61,077 nt of DNA from Tubiluchus corallicola (GCA_030141605.1 JAQGDQ010000235.1:250001-311077), one strand, 5' to 3'; positions 34,150 through 46,113 are shown, counted from the stretch's first letter. The notes: generated by a model from the sequence alone, not told the origin. Numbers and translations are program-made.

Positions 34150-37040
34150 TTCAAAATTAATTGCACTTTTTGCAAAAAAAGTTTACGAGACAGTTTTGAC
34201 TAGTAAAACACAATGCATAAAATTTAGCAAATCTGATATCAAACTGGTAACTATGTGGCATAATTCTACCATTTATATGCAGATGTATATATCTAGCAGT
34301 ACGATATGGTAATTGCCATAACTTTCTGACACCAATATTCCATGCTGTATCAATAATATCTGTTTTAACTATTTTAGCTGTGCTATTCAAAAATTACTTA
34401 TAAACTTTTAGTTCTAAAAATAAAGTCATTTCGTTTAGATAATAGTTTGGTATTGACAGAGAGATTGGCTGTTAATGGTGTCCTCAACTGCAGCGCTTTA
34501 TCACACCAAGTTAGAGTCATTTTATTTAGCACAATTCTGGGATTTATGTTTTTTGGTACATTTCTTTGTGAGTAAAACATTGTGCACTTGCTTTTAATTT
34601 TGTCACATTTAATATTTGCAAAATCAATGTCAAATTGATTGGCATAATATTCGCAAACTTTGATTACTGATTGGAGGATTTAAACTAGGAGACAGTAAAC
34701 TAAGATCATCCGCACAGCCAGGGCGCCACAATATCGGCTGGCAACAAAACATCCGTTTTTTGACACATGCAATTTTTTCAACAATCCATCAAGATATACC
34801 CCAAATAAAACTGGAGAAAAATTGGCACCCTGCCGTACACCATTGGGGCAAGCAAAGTACAATGGTTTTGCCGTTGTTCCATGTAATACAAATCTGTGCT
34901 TTGTATACAAATTTAGAAGATGGTATTTGGTATCAAGTAATGTTGTTACAACATTTTAAACTATTATTGTAGTTGACCTTCTCAAAGGGTTTGGATGCAT
35001 CAAGTAGGGTACAGTAAACAATTGATCCATTTTGAAGAGAATGTTTAACCATAGTAGTAGATATTTTTCTTTTGAAACCAAAACTGTAGGTCAGAAGTTT
35101 GAAGAACATGTTCATATTTGATTAAAATTAGCCAATCAAGAATTTTACAAATGGGCGAAGTCGTAGCATTGCCCCGACAGTTGTCTTTATCAGATAAATT
35201 ACCACACACATCTTTACGAATGGGAGTGATAAAAGACTGTAATAACCAGGTACTATGAATACTCATACAATGATGTACAGTACCAGCATTACCATCATAT
35301 TTGCCCTCTTTAATGTGTTTTAAAGGGTTCGTGACCTATCCTATATACTAGACGTAGGGGCATAGCATTCTACAGAAGACAATTTTACTAAACTTTTGCC
35401 TAAATACATTCCTCTCATCTTCATCATATCCGACTAGGTTGTAGAAATGGTTATAATTGTTTGTAAAAGTATTAGCAATGAGTATAGGGTCAGTTACATT
35501 ATCAACACATACGGGTTTATTCGGTAATTTCTCTTATTTTATTCGTTAAACAAATTTCTAGAATTATTAGAAATTGCGTGCTCAACCATTTTTTTAAGTG
35601 TTCATCATTAATATTATGCTCAAGTGTTTTAACTATAAGATGGTAGCATGCCTGCATGAAGCTCCTGGTATCAGCAATAAGGCCATTGTGAGGCTTGTCA
35701 CAAGAAATCCATAAATCATGCCAAATTGAAGCAGTTTGGCCTAATGGTTCTGTATTTTCGTTCCACCCAGGTATAATTTTGCCTTTTTATATATTTCTAG
35801 TAAGGGGAAAGTTTTGTTATCAGCCTCAATACCCGAATTAATAATGTCATTACAATATTCATTTAATTAAGTGAGCATTGTGCCTGATATTTGTGCAGCA
35901 ACCACATGCTGTTTGGATACGTTGCAAATTTATATCTAACATGAATTCATATGCATTTAACTGGTTGATGTTTACTCTGCACCATGAAAGTCATGGTTCG
36001 CCATGATGTATGCTGCATCTCAGGGCTACAATTTTCTGTTATACCTATGCTATTTAATTTTAACATTATTGGACAGTGGTCCCTTAGACTGTCGCCTAAA
36101 TGATGTGCGTCAAAAGCTGCAGTATTTTTGATCAGTCTCCTGTTAACAATAAAATGATCAATAAAAGATTTAGTAGATGTATGTTCATTAAAATATGTAT
36201 AATCTACTTCACAAAAATTGCTTGAAATGCAGTTACAAATCTTTCAATAAATAATGCAATCACCCTGACATGCACTGAATTTCTTTTAAAGTTGGAAGTT
36301 AAGTAGCAGTCTATAATAACTTGATTGGGTTTATAAATATGAATTAAACGCTCTATCCATTGATAACATTGATAGTTTCTTGAAATGCATCTGGGTTATT
36401 AGTACCAGTGTCGTAGGGCATATAAGCATAAATTATTAGTGTGGAGGTATTTTCTTTATTGATTTTTGAAGAACAAACATGCCGGGACAATGATTTGACA
36501 GGAACAAAAGTACAATCCAGAGATTTCCTTCAAAATGCAGCCACCATAAGGTAGCTCAATAATATGTCAGCTGTACCATCAATGCCTGAATTGTTGCAAT
36601 TAGCCAATAATTGGTTTAATTTTAATAATTGGTTCTCTAGAAACCAATGTTCTTGCAACAGTAATATATCACGATTTTCTAACAATGATTTAAGGAATAC
36701 TTGTCTATCTAATTTCAAATCCCTGCTATTAAAACTAATAAACGACAAACAATTCATTGTGATTTTGCATTGTGCTCATTCTCCTCTTTAGGCCTTATGT
36801 ACACTCTACATCCCACATCGCAGGGCCAAAATTCAGGTTTAAAAACCTCATTGATGAATCTGGCTTCAATTGTAATCTTAAAAGACTTATACCTCGCTTT
36901 GGCATGTGAGTATGATTCTGACGAGCATTCTGTTCCAATAATGATGTATTGTCTTCTTCTTCTGCTGCCATTTGGGAAGCTGGCATGCATCCTTGCTCTC
37001 ATTGGATTTGGAGTTTTCTGGCTGCCTATCGCCAAGTTTT
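34150..37040 (-). mobile_element. LINE with ORF1 end and ORF2 (endonuclease, RT), degenerate
   Basis: Minus strand from 37035: ORF1 C-terminus ('ARYKSFKITIEARF', 'VFKPEFWPCDVGCRVYIRP') stops at 36754. ORF2 begins at 36757 with 'LSFISFNSRDLKLDR' and 'ILLLQEHWFLENQLL', an AP-type endonuclease start. After a frame-broken middle, RT appears at 34910-34680 ('FACPNGVRQGANFSPVLF' and 'CGALA', the catalytic block altered to AVRMI instead of AYADD). The C-terminal region is at 34390-34157 ('AWNIGVRKLWQLPYRTARY'). Antisense to the host gene. Clade unresolved. Confidence 0.8.
36754..36757 (-). promoter_or_regulatory. ATGA stop-start overlap of LINE ORF1 and ORF2
   Basis: On the minus strand ...AAA TCA CAA TGA ends ORF1, and the ATG of ORF2 overlaps that stop by ATGA. 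Such overlaps in non-LTR elements are associated with translation termination-reinitiation. The overlap survives although both ORFs are damaged elsewhere. Confidence 0.6.
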
Positions 37041-37812
37041 TGCTTGAGCACCTGTGAGAATGTGCGTGAGACTGCTCTGATCCTGCCTATCTCTGTGAGT
37101 AGAGCCGATTTTTATTGGGTTGTCTGTCTGACATCCATCGTGTTAACTGCTCTCTCCGATGCTGAATTTTAACTGGACTGTTGCATTGTACTGATAATAT
37201 CTTTGTCCTTTATAGTGAGATAATTCAGGTTAGGGTTCCACTAAGGTTTAAGTCCTTTAGTGAGTATTTAGGAAAGCGATCTAAATTTTTTGCGACAAAC
37301 AGAAATTAATCACGATAATCATCAATCTATGACTTTTTGTCCCTGAAGTAGATCAGAAAGGTATGGTTCGTATGCAGAGCTAACACCAGACTTTTGCCTA
37401 GTTTCTGTTATTGAGGTAATTATGAATAGGTCCGAAAATTGTGCGAACTTGGAACTTGTTTGGCCACGCTGTATTCACTGAAAATTTGTTTGTTTTATAT
37501 AAAAACATAAGGTGTTTTTCACAAATGACCTAAAAACGCTGTCAGTTACAAAAATACCAACTGCATTCCTGATTCTTTCACCTACAAGAAAGTGTAAGTT
37601 CTATTAACATACTTTTGTTGAAAAATCAATAAATTCACATTATCGTCATAGCCCAAATTCGCATCACATGCCTTGTAGCAAAGTGACCACACGTAAATGA
37701 TATAGTAGATGGCAAATGATCATACCACTTCTTTTGTGCCAACTTGGCATATTTGTAAAGTTTGGTGTACCTCTCTTGTAGGATGTTCTAATTCGTTGAT
37801 GACCCGTTCAAC

Positions 37813-39800
37813 TTAATCGTCCTCTTGCTTAGTGGATGATGGTTCTATAAAGCCACACTTAAACTGCAGTGCAGCCATGGGCCCTCTCACTGGGAAGCCG
37901 TATACTAACTTGAATGGACTGTACTTTAATGGCTCCTGTGAAGTCTCAGGGCATGCAAATAGAACAAATGGTAAAAGTTCATCCCAGTACAAAGAAGGTT
38001 CTGTCTGAGTTAATTTCCTCATCAAACTTTTTAGTATGGCATTCAATTTTTCCTTAACACTCTCGGTCTGGGGATGGTAAGGTGTGGCGAAAATGCCCAG
38101 AATACCTAGCCTTTTCCAAGTCTGAAATGAGTGAAGATGTAAACTGGGTGCCTCGATGAGACAAAATTTCTCTTGGAATGCCATGTCTGCATATTAATTC
38201 CAACAATGCTTTGGCAACACAAGATGCAGTTTTCGCTGTTAAATGATTAGTATTGGGATCAGGGTAATGTGTTGATTGGTCTGCTATAACCAGGGCAAAC
38301 TTGCTGCCAGCTTTGCTACGTGGCAAAGGACCGATTAGTCTATTAAAATTTTGGAAAAGGGCTTCTTAACAACAGGCAAAGGTTTCTATGAAGCGCGATC
38401 TGCTGTTCTGTCCCTTGAAGCCTTTTGGCAACTAGAACAAGAACTTCATTGTTTTTATGACAGTCTGAACCTTAACCCAGTGGTATTAGGACGAAACTCT
38501 GTCAATGATTTTATGCATGCCTTAATGAGCAACAGGAGCAATGAAGGAATATCATGTGCTAATTCAAGGACTTGCTGCCTTCTAGAGGATGGCACTACAA
38601 GCAAATAAGTGTCAGAACCGGGTGCACTTTTACGTATGGTTTACAAAACACCTTGCTTCAAGTAGTATCCACTTCTTTGTTTTTGGCATTTGTCTTCGTT
38701 CTGAACATAATCTAACAAATTTCTTACTGTTATCTCTTTTGCTTTTGAATAAGCTGATCTCGTTGTACATCTAAAAGCTCTCTTCTGCTGTATAGTTTTG
38801 AGACTCTTCGTAGGCAAAAGGATATCTTCTTTATGGATAACTGTTTTACGGGCTTTAGGTTCAGCTAGCTGCTGTAATACTGCAGCTTTGGCACCCACAC
38901 TAGTCCTTACTTGTAAAACAACTGTGTGTTCGTATCCGCAGATAAGGATGGTTCTTCTTCAATCAGTGAAGCCTTTACAGGCCTTTGTGATTGTTCAATC
39001 ATCTTAGAATTTGCTCTTCTTTTTGGGTGGGACTTAACATGTCGAGCAGAAGTCGACTTCCTAGACAAAAAATGGCACCATTTTGTTTTCATAATCATTG
39101 CCTAATAATGAAGCGACAGTGCTGCTCTGGACCACAGCTGCCATGAAGAAACCAGTAATGGCAATTCCAGTTTGACCACAGTTACAGAACATGGCCTTTC
39201 ACAATTGTGAATATTTGTTAATTCATACAAAGTTTGGTTTTACAAAACCAGGACTTACCAAACTTCGAGATGCTCCAGTATCTCTCAAAGATTTAACTGA
39301 CCTACCATTTAATTTCGCCTGAAAAACAAGGACCACCCAAAACAAAGGCCGAACTGGGCAGACAAATCTACAGTTAAGTCAGTATTTTCAGCCGAGGCTA
39401 AAGCTAAATACTGTTTCTGCATGCCCTGGGTGTCTTTACAAATAACTGGCCTGGTTTTATCTGTCTGGGGAGCAGATGTATGTGGGCATGCAGCTGAAGA
39501 AAAGTGATAGCAGCGGACTTTCAATGAAAGAAGGGCATTGACTGGGTATACTTGTACTGCTGACAGGCTTTGGACTGGGCTTGTTATATGTAAGTTGCCC
39601 CTAATGACTACTCGGATTTTGCGCTGATGAATAAGCATCTGCTTTTGAGCAGCTTTGTCTAATTTATGTATAAAATTTTTGTTTAGCCATAGGTTAAACA
39701 CCTCCTGTGTTATCATATCCATAAAGTGCTCATAAACACTTGAATCCAAGGAGGCTTCTTGTTTTGCTTCAACATTCATTGCCTCCTTCCAATAATCCAT
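37813..39800 (-). mobile_element. Second Ty3/gypsy relic: gag end, protease, integrase (RT deleted)
   Basis: Minus strand: gag-like frame (39800-39309) with 'VFNLWLNKNFIHKL' and a possible Cys-His segment. A retropepsin active-site motif 'LRDTGASRSL' lies at about 39270. Next comes a pre-integrase linker (38898-38641, 'CQKQRSGYYLKQGVL'). The integrase core (38326-37813) has 'FALVIADQSTHYP', 'SHRGTQFTSSLI', 'TPYHPQTESVKEKLN' and 'PFKLVYGFPVRGP'. The second catalytic aspartate is histidine (SHRGTQF instead of SDRGTQF). No RT or RNase H lies between protease and integrase, so the middle is deleted. LTRs not found. Confidence 0.82.
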
Positions 39801-40480
39801 TGCTTGGAACAGGTGTACAACAGTTTGTACACATCTCTACACTTGTGCTTGTCTCTGAATAAAAGATGATAACTTTCTTGTATTATCATATGTGCTTTTA
39901 ATATTTCTTGCTTTACTTTTCTGTACTCTGTAGTGTCTAGATCATTAATTAATTGAAATGCGAGGCTTTATTTGCTAGAAAGGTGTGGTGTCAGAAAATT
40001 AAATGCTACAAACTTACCAACAGAATTTAAATACCTAGGTTTAAAGGGCAACTGAACAATTTATGATTCTTGTTTTATTTTAAGTATTATAAGTAACTTA
40101 TTATTATTAATATAACGTGGTTGTTATATTAATATAAATTTGATGATGACATTATTCTTATACTATTTTGCATCAAACTTTCGTGATTTCTTGCCTCAAA
40201 CATACTCTTGATATAGTATATATTCTTTATTTTACTTTAATAAAGCATTGATCAGAGTAACCCAAGAACTAAGGATAGACATTCAGCGTTAGCTTATAAT
40301 AACACTGTTCTAGGCAAACGTGCCAGGTGCAAGCTAAAAAATGAGTGCAATGAGATATTCCAGACAATGTGGTTGAAGCCAAAAGAAAATTATAATTTTC
40401 ATAATGTTGTTTTGTTTGTGTTCACATGTATGTGTTTACTGTGTTTTTAAGGTATATAGTTTATTGTTTTACTATGGTAC

Positions 40481-40706
40481 TATACTATACTATACTATAC
40501 TATACTATACTGTACTGTACTGTACTGTACTGTACTGTACTGTACTGTACTGTACTGTACTGTACTGTACTATACTATACTATACTATACTATACTATAC
40601 TATACTATACTATACTATACTATACTATACTATACTATACTATACTATACTATACTATACTATACTATACTATACTATACTATACTATACAATACTATAC
40701 TATACT

Positions 40707-40710
<4 letters not shown>
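40481..40710 (+). repeat. Compound pentanucleotide microsatellite (TATAC)n(TGTAC)12(TATAC)n
   Basis: 46 five-base units without phase breaks: 6 TATAC, 12 TGTAC, then 28 units of TATAC with a single AATAC variant at 40691. Because the unit is five bases it stays open in several frames; those frames are not genes. Confidence 0.97.

Positions 40711-40762
<52 letters not shown>
40711..40762 (+). repeat. (TC)26 microsatellite
   Basis: Perfect TC dinucleotide run fused directly to the pentanucleotide array, in the 11-kb intron. Confidence 0.97.
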
Positions 40763-40767
<5 letters not shown>

Positions 40768-41169
40768 ATTATTGTCTAGTTAGGCCTAATTAAATGACGT
40801 CACAATTTGAAATATGATTGAATACAACATTTGGACAAATTATATTTGATATCAACAGTCTCAATTTTCTGAGCAAACATAACTGCTATTTTTAATGAAT
40901 TGTGCTTTTTGTGAAAAATTAAGCGTTGTCATTGTCCTGCGACCAAAATGCTTATTGTTAACTGGAAATCCATACAAATTTGTAGTGAAATTACGCTGTG
41001 TAATCAGTAAGAGTCTAAACAACATAAGTTAATTGCCTCATGTAAACTTAGTGAAGAACAATTAAACAGTACACTAGACGTTTCAAACTTAAGAAACATT
41101 TAATTTTATAATAGCATTTGGCAATCTCTTGTCACAGCACAAAATCTGTAATGAAAGAATAGGTAACTA

Positions 41170-41310
41170 ATAACTGCTGGAGTGGTGTGATGTGATGTGG
41201 TTTGTTGCGGGTGGTGTGTTGTGGGCATTGTTGGTGCAGTACTGTGGGGTGGTAGATGTCGTATAGTTTGTTTTCTGAGTTTATGTGCAAAATTTTTTGT
41301 GGGGCCTTGG
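41170..41310 (-). repeat. GGTGT-rich minisatellite-like stretch
   Basis: The plus strand is G/T-rich (GGTGTGATGTGATGTGGT, GGGTGGTGTGTTGTGGG), followed by GAGTTTATGTGCAAAATT. Read on the minus strand it resembles the CA-rich tract at 42920-43200, including its flank, so the two are inverted relatives on either side of the exon at 42067. Confidence 0.6.
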
Positions 41311-42066
41311 CTAGTTTTTATTAATTTGAAAGGGTTCAGATTGAAAATGTTGTCTACCATGCTGGATGAGATTTGATCTGCTGTTGTTATGTAGCTCAGG
41401 AAAAGGAGAAGGGAATACAAAAGGAGAGGTGATTTACCATGCAATCTGAACTCCGTTGGTTGATTGATGTTTTGCGATCTGTGTGTTAAAGCTGTAGTGT
41501 AAACATTCATGTTTGTTTGAATAAAATCTAACAGAGAGCAATCCACTTAAATTCAGCAGTTCTGACAAAAGTAACAAAGCTAAATTCAAAGTGGATCACT
41601 CAGGCTTCTACTTATTACTGCAATAACTTACTGTAAAGCTAATTTTATTTTTCCTTACTTGCATTACTTGTTATTTTGTCTAAATATGTCTCTAATTGCT
41701 CACTTACACCTGTGTACTTTCGTGCATGGGAAATCTGTACATTTGATGAAATAAATCATTTTGCAGTACTTTGAACTATGCTAAATACACTACAATTTGT
41801 TATTGCTGGATTCGTACATTTGATAATCTATTTCTGTCAATGTTCCTAATTCGTTTTTAGTTTTGTTTTGATACCTGTTAATACTTAATATATGGCCATA
41901 ATTATATTTTAATGATTCTGAATAAGTGAAACAAATTATAATGATAATTTGTTATACATAGAAAACATGTGTACTTTAGGAGAACATCCCTACACTAAGC
42001 CGAGAAGTTGTGCAAAACAACTGTTAAATTTTATTATTTATATTTGTTTTCTACACATTTTAATAG

Positions 42067-42207
42067 ATACAGCACTTTTCAAACTTGACACCTGAAGATG
42101 TTCTTGCATTATTACAAGCACACAAAATTACAGATCGACTTAGTGCATCGAAAATGTTTAGAGGAGTTCCTATTGAAACATATAAAAACATTACAAAGGC
42201 CATTGTG
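42067..42207 (+). CDS. Exon: helical mesothelin-like region, part 2
   Basis: Phase 0-0 exon (CATTTTAATAG|ATA ... ATTGTG|GTATGT), exactly 47 codons. Sequence 'FSNLTPEDVLALLQAHKI' then 'FRGVPIETYKNITKAIV': short amphipathic helices with no cysteine, continuing the pattern of the 30779 exon across an 11-kb intron. An N-x-T (NLT, NIT) occurs twice and could be glycosylated if extracellular. The donor is followed 66 nt later by a long GT repeat. Confidence 0.8.
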
Positions 42208-42273
42208 GTATGTAATATTTTTTCTTTCCTAGTCATGTAAAATATACTAGTTGGACATGAACAATAATTATTA

Positions 42274-42287
42274 TGTGTGTGCGTGCA

Positions 42288-42379
<92 letters not shown>

Positions 42380-42398
42380 CGTGTGTGTGAGTGTGTGT
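42274..42398 (+). repeat. (GT)n microsatellite close to a splice donor
   Basis: About 60 GT units with a near-perfect core at 42292-42374 and GC/GA interruptions at the edges, starting about 66 nt downstream of the exon donor. Confidence 0.95.
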
Positions 42399-42919
42399 TA
42401 CACACAATGTCTCTCTTAATGTGATTGTGCTGTCTATTTTTAACAATAATTATGTTTAAAAAATATGTTTATCCATGTTAATGAAAGCTTTATTGAGACG
42501 ATCCCAAATGTTTAGAAGCTGGAATTCCTAATTTTTCATGTGATGACAGGCTCTGTACATCATACTCGAGCTACCCACTGTGTAAGCAAGCAGATGATGC
42601 TTTGTGGATGAATGTAACTAGATGTGCTAGGACCATATTTTAATAAACTGTTGAATGTGAAAATCAAATACAAAAAAGGGATTCTGTTGTTCTTAGTTTG
42701 CAAAAATTGATCTCTGGCATACTTTCTTACACGCACCACTCTTTCCTTGTGAAAGCACTAGAAGAGGGCTGTGTTGAAAAAAATGACGGAGACTATAAAT
42801 TTATTTTTGTGATCACTTTATGGTTAAAGGTCTTTCGAAATAGTGGCACAATTTTATTGTTAATGTGTTGTTATTCGTTAATGTATTTGATGTTAGCATA
42901 AATTTCTATTATTACTACC

Positions 42920-43200
42920 CAATCCCCATAAAAAGAATTTTGTGCAAAAACTCACAATAACCCACACCACACTACACTACTACCCACCAACCCCCTCCCA
43001 ACACATATCCACACCACACCACACCAGTCTGCTGCACCACTCATAACACACCACCCACACTTTGTCACTTCACCACATTATCCACACCATATAACCCACA
43101 CCACACCATCAATACCACCCAGTCCACACTACACCACACCCATTGCACCACCCACATCCTATCACCCTACCACACCAACCAAGGCAAACTAAACACACCC
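42920..43200 (+). repeat. CCACA-rich, almost G-free minisatellite-like stretch
   Basis: Starts with CCCCATAAAAAGAATTTTGT and continues as degenerate CCACACCACACCA / ACCCACACC units for about 250 bp with very few G residues. Related in inverted orientation to 41170-41310. A short GATGAT run follows at 43226-43246. Confidence 0.75.
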
Positions 43201-44469
43201 ACCACATCACATGGTGATAATGATGTTGGTAACGATGATGATGATGACAACGTTGATGTCACCTACAGTACCAACACTAAAATTATTCAAAACGTTTTGC
43301 ATGCTGTCGAAACTGTGTACTATAATAAATGCTCTTAGTCCGTCTACCAATGATCAATAATGCGTGGACATTCTACATTGTTTTTTCTATTGCTTCTCGA
43401 ATAATAATGGGCTAAGAGATATAACTTACATGTAAAATCTATAGCACTGTAGTACGACGGGTGAAGAAAATGCCTGGAACAGCCGCATAATTTCTCAAAT
43501 TCAAATACAAGGGATGTTCCAAATAGCTTGTAGCACAGGGGGTAAAAAAGAGCTTTAAAATACAATACCCGTTTTGTCTAGTGGACATCTCTCCTAGCGA
43601 AACCTGCAATGTAATATGTATAAACCCAACAGTAAAATAAATTGAAAATATAGTGAAAACTAATTTTGCTTGACCAGGTCCGTGAAATTTCAATGTCTGG
43701 TGATCATGTAAGACATCCCAGACAAAATAATCTGCTTAACTGTCAAATGACAGACCTCATAATACACAGGTCTACGATACAATTATGTAACAAGGTACAT
43801 TGTGGCGTACCATTAGCTAGACGTAAGTAGATCAACATGATCAGTTTGTTTACAATCTAATCTAAATAACCACAAAGGCACTTCAACATAAGTTTTGTCG
43901 CCACATAGAACACAAATAAGGTGTTTTAAAACTAAATTAATATCAAACACTAGGTTTAAGAAGTGATTAACTGCTGAATGCTGTAATGAAATCTTCTTAC
44001 ACCATTCACCACTTCAATGGAAAGTTCTGCAGATTTTCCATTCAAAACTCTCAAGTAAGGAGTAGTGCACTGCCAACAAAATGATTAGTAAACAGTTTCG
44101 ACAAACAGTAAAAGGAAAGAAACCTCAGTCATACCTGGGAGAAAACGGGCTCTAGATGCTATATTTGTAATGACGGGCTCGGTCACAATGATCGAAAATC
44201 ATGCTCTCATTGAGCAGGTTATTTCATCACACAGGTTCTTGTGTTTATGCTCAACTATGATGACTACAATAACTAATTAATGCAAAATGAATATTTTTAT
44301 TATTACTACTATGAATATAACTTATTACTTATGAACATTTTTTAACATAATAAAGGAAAATAGATCTACCTGAACATTGTAAAGCATTCTTTCTGAGTAT
44401 AGTAATTGTACAGTCGTAACTGAAATTTTCATGACTTGTTTGAAATGATAATTCCATATTTGCATTTAG
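43201..44469. other. Intron, no gene seen
   Basis: AT-rich intron. Overlapping minus-strand frames at 43344-43693 have no recognised similarity. A segment near 43350 (ATCAATAATGCGTGGACAT) resembles one at 56588. It ends with the acceptor TTTGCATTTAG. Confidence 0.4.
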
Positions 44470-44657
44470 AATATGTCTGTCACTACTCATGACCCACCAT
44501 TGGTTAGAGGGATAGTAACAGCATCTGTGCGGCAGTTGGGTCTTCCCAAATATTGGAGAAAAGAAGATATTTCATTGCTTGGCCCCTTAATAGTATTTTG
44601 TCCGCCTGGCTGGTTTAAACTAATGAAAATGAATGACAATGAGTTGGTTGAATTTGC
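44470..44657 (+). CDS. Exon: helical mesothelin-like region, part 3
   Basis: Phase 0-2 exon (TTTGCATTTAG|AAT ... TTTGC|GTAAGT), 62 complete codons. It contains 'YWRKEDISLLGPLIVFCPP' followed by 'GWFKLM'. The pattern W-x(2)-ED-x-x-LLGPL-x-x-x-x is, by eye, the most stereocilin/mesothelin-like segment of the gene. Single cysteine. An N-x-S (NMS) lies at the start. Confidence 0.82.
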
Positions 44658-45878
44658 GTAAGTGTATTTTTTATTAAGAATTATTTTACAAGATTTAAAC
44701 ATGTTGATTAGTTTTCTATTTAATTTCCATATACTTTGCAAAAGCGTCTGTTAAAGAGCTAAAGGTTGATAGGCAAAAGCTCTATGAGCAAAATTCACTT
44801 AGTTGACAATATCCCTCTTCACAGGTTGAAAGTACGAAATCTGATGAAAATAACTGGTTTTGTAAAGAGTTGTTCCATATGTAGGGTAAGATGTAAGACC
44901 TACATCTGAGATGCCCTGAGTAAGCCCATGAGAAGCTTTGCAAAATCGAGTACTGCAAACAAACTGTCTGTATTTAAGAATCAACAATGAGTGTTTCTGA
45001 AAGTAAATTGAATCTTGCACAGAGAATGTAATGTTCGTTATTCTTAAATATGAAGGGGCATTAAAGACAAAAACATGTCCCATACTGCGCCTCACCACCA
45101 CACATGGTGGCTGTATAATGTGTGTGTATATGAAGCAAGGTTGGTGCATGCAGGACGTAGTAACATTCAAAAAATTGTTATTTTAGCCATCGAAAGAATT
45201 ACTGATGCAGTAATTATAAGGGAAAAATAGTCAAGTCTCTTATAGTACCGTTTTTCGGACTTTGGTAGGCCAAGCCACCAAACCACTAGATTGGTTATAC
45301 CAAATCAAAGTTTTTAGGCTTAAATTTCGTACTAGGGTGCTGCTAAAAAAGTTTTCCTAAAAAAATGTGAGAAAGTTGAGTTTGATAACTATTTAATACA
45401 TGTTATATATTAACTGTCTAGCAGGCTGTTTGGGGAACATATTTTTGGGGGAATTTATTGCAACACAAATGTTTTTTTTGTTATTCCTGAATGAGAATGT
45501 TAATACCTAAAGATTCTTTCCATGAATTGGCTTTGGAGAAAATATAATTATGCATAATGATCGAGAGACAGGCAGAAATGATTTCTGATAAGTCTGTCCT
45601 GTTTTAAATTAATAGTTATAATAATAATGATGATGATAATAACACAAGTTTTTTAAGCATCCCGAACTCCCCCCGTTCTTCCACTTGCAGCCCTGTGCAA
45701 TGCCATTTGCCTACAAATGAAGACAACTCTGGACTCTGGTGCAAATTTCTCAATGCTTAGAAAACTAATGTTGTTATTATATTTGCAATAATAATGATTT
45801 TATAACTTGAAAATTATATTATTCTTACAATATGCACATTATTTTGAGACATGCATTTATTTCTTGAACTTTTTGTAG
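44658..45878. other. Intron with direct repeat copy 1
   Basis: 1.2-kb intron. It holds repeat copy 44890-44980, whose partner is in the next intron at 46191-46259. A 123-codon minus-strand open frame (45170-44799) overlaps it and has no recognised similarity, so I do not call it. Confidence 0.5.
44890..44980 (+). repeat. Direct repeat copy 1 flanking the next exon
   Basis: Shares GACCTACATCTGAGA and AAGCTTTGCAAAATCGAGTA through ACAAACTGTC and TTTAAGAA with 46191-46259. This copy has 22 extra bases between two GAGA motifs. Confidence 0.85.
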
Positions 45879-46113
45879 TCTTGATCAAGTGACAGAAGCA
45901 CCGTATTCTGAAGATATCCCTGATGTACAAAGTTCTGTAACACGTCACATGCTAATTAGAGCAGCAAAGAAACGAGCAGATTTAATCCTGATATTAACAA
46001 AGTTGTTAGAGAAAGATGATCCTTCAAACTGGACTGATCAAGAAATTAATAAACGAGCTCTACTATTAGCTCAAATGAGGCCTAATAAACTCCAGAAAAT
46101 GGATCCTTCAAAG
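45879..46113 (+). CDS. Exon: helical mesothelin-like region, part 4
   Basis: Phase 2-0 exon (ACTTTTTGTAG|T ... TCAAAG|GTGAGT), 78 complete codons. Strongly helical and charged: 'RHMLIRAAKKRADLILILTK', then 'WTDQEINKRALLLAQMRP'. No cysteine. The donor GTGAGT and acceptor tract are good. Direct repeats lie in both flanking introns. Confidence 0.85.

Noticed and set aside
40404-40793. Long open frames of about 120 codons
   Set aside because: Produced by the pentanucleotide and TC microsatellites, open in several frames at once.
41106-41546. 146-codon minus-strand frame
   Set aside because: The H/T/P-rich part is the GT-rich minisatellite read in reverse. No splice context.
42060-42446. 128-codon minus-strand frame
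   Set aside because: Mostly the complement of the (GT)n repeat (His-Thr run), overlapping a real plus-strand exon.
44799-45170. 123-codon minus-strand frame with several cysteines
   Set aside because: No recognised similarity or splice support, and it overlaps a dispersed direct repeat.
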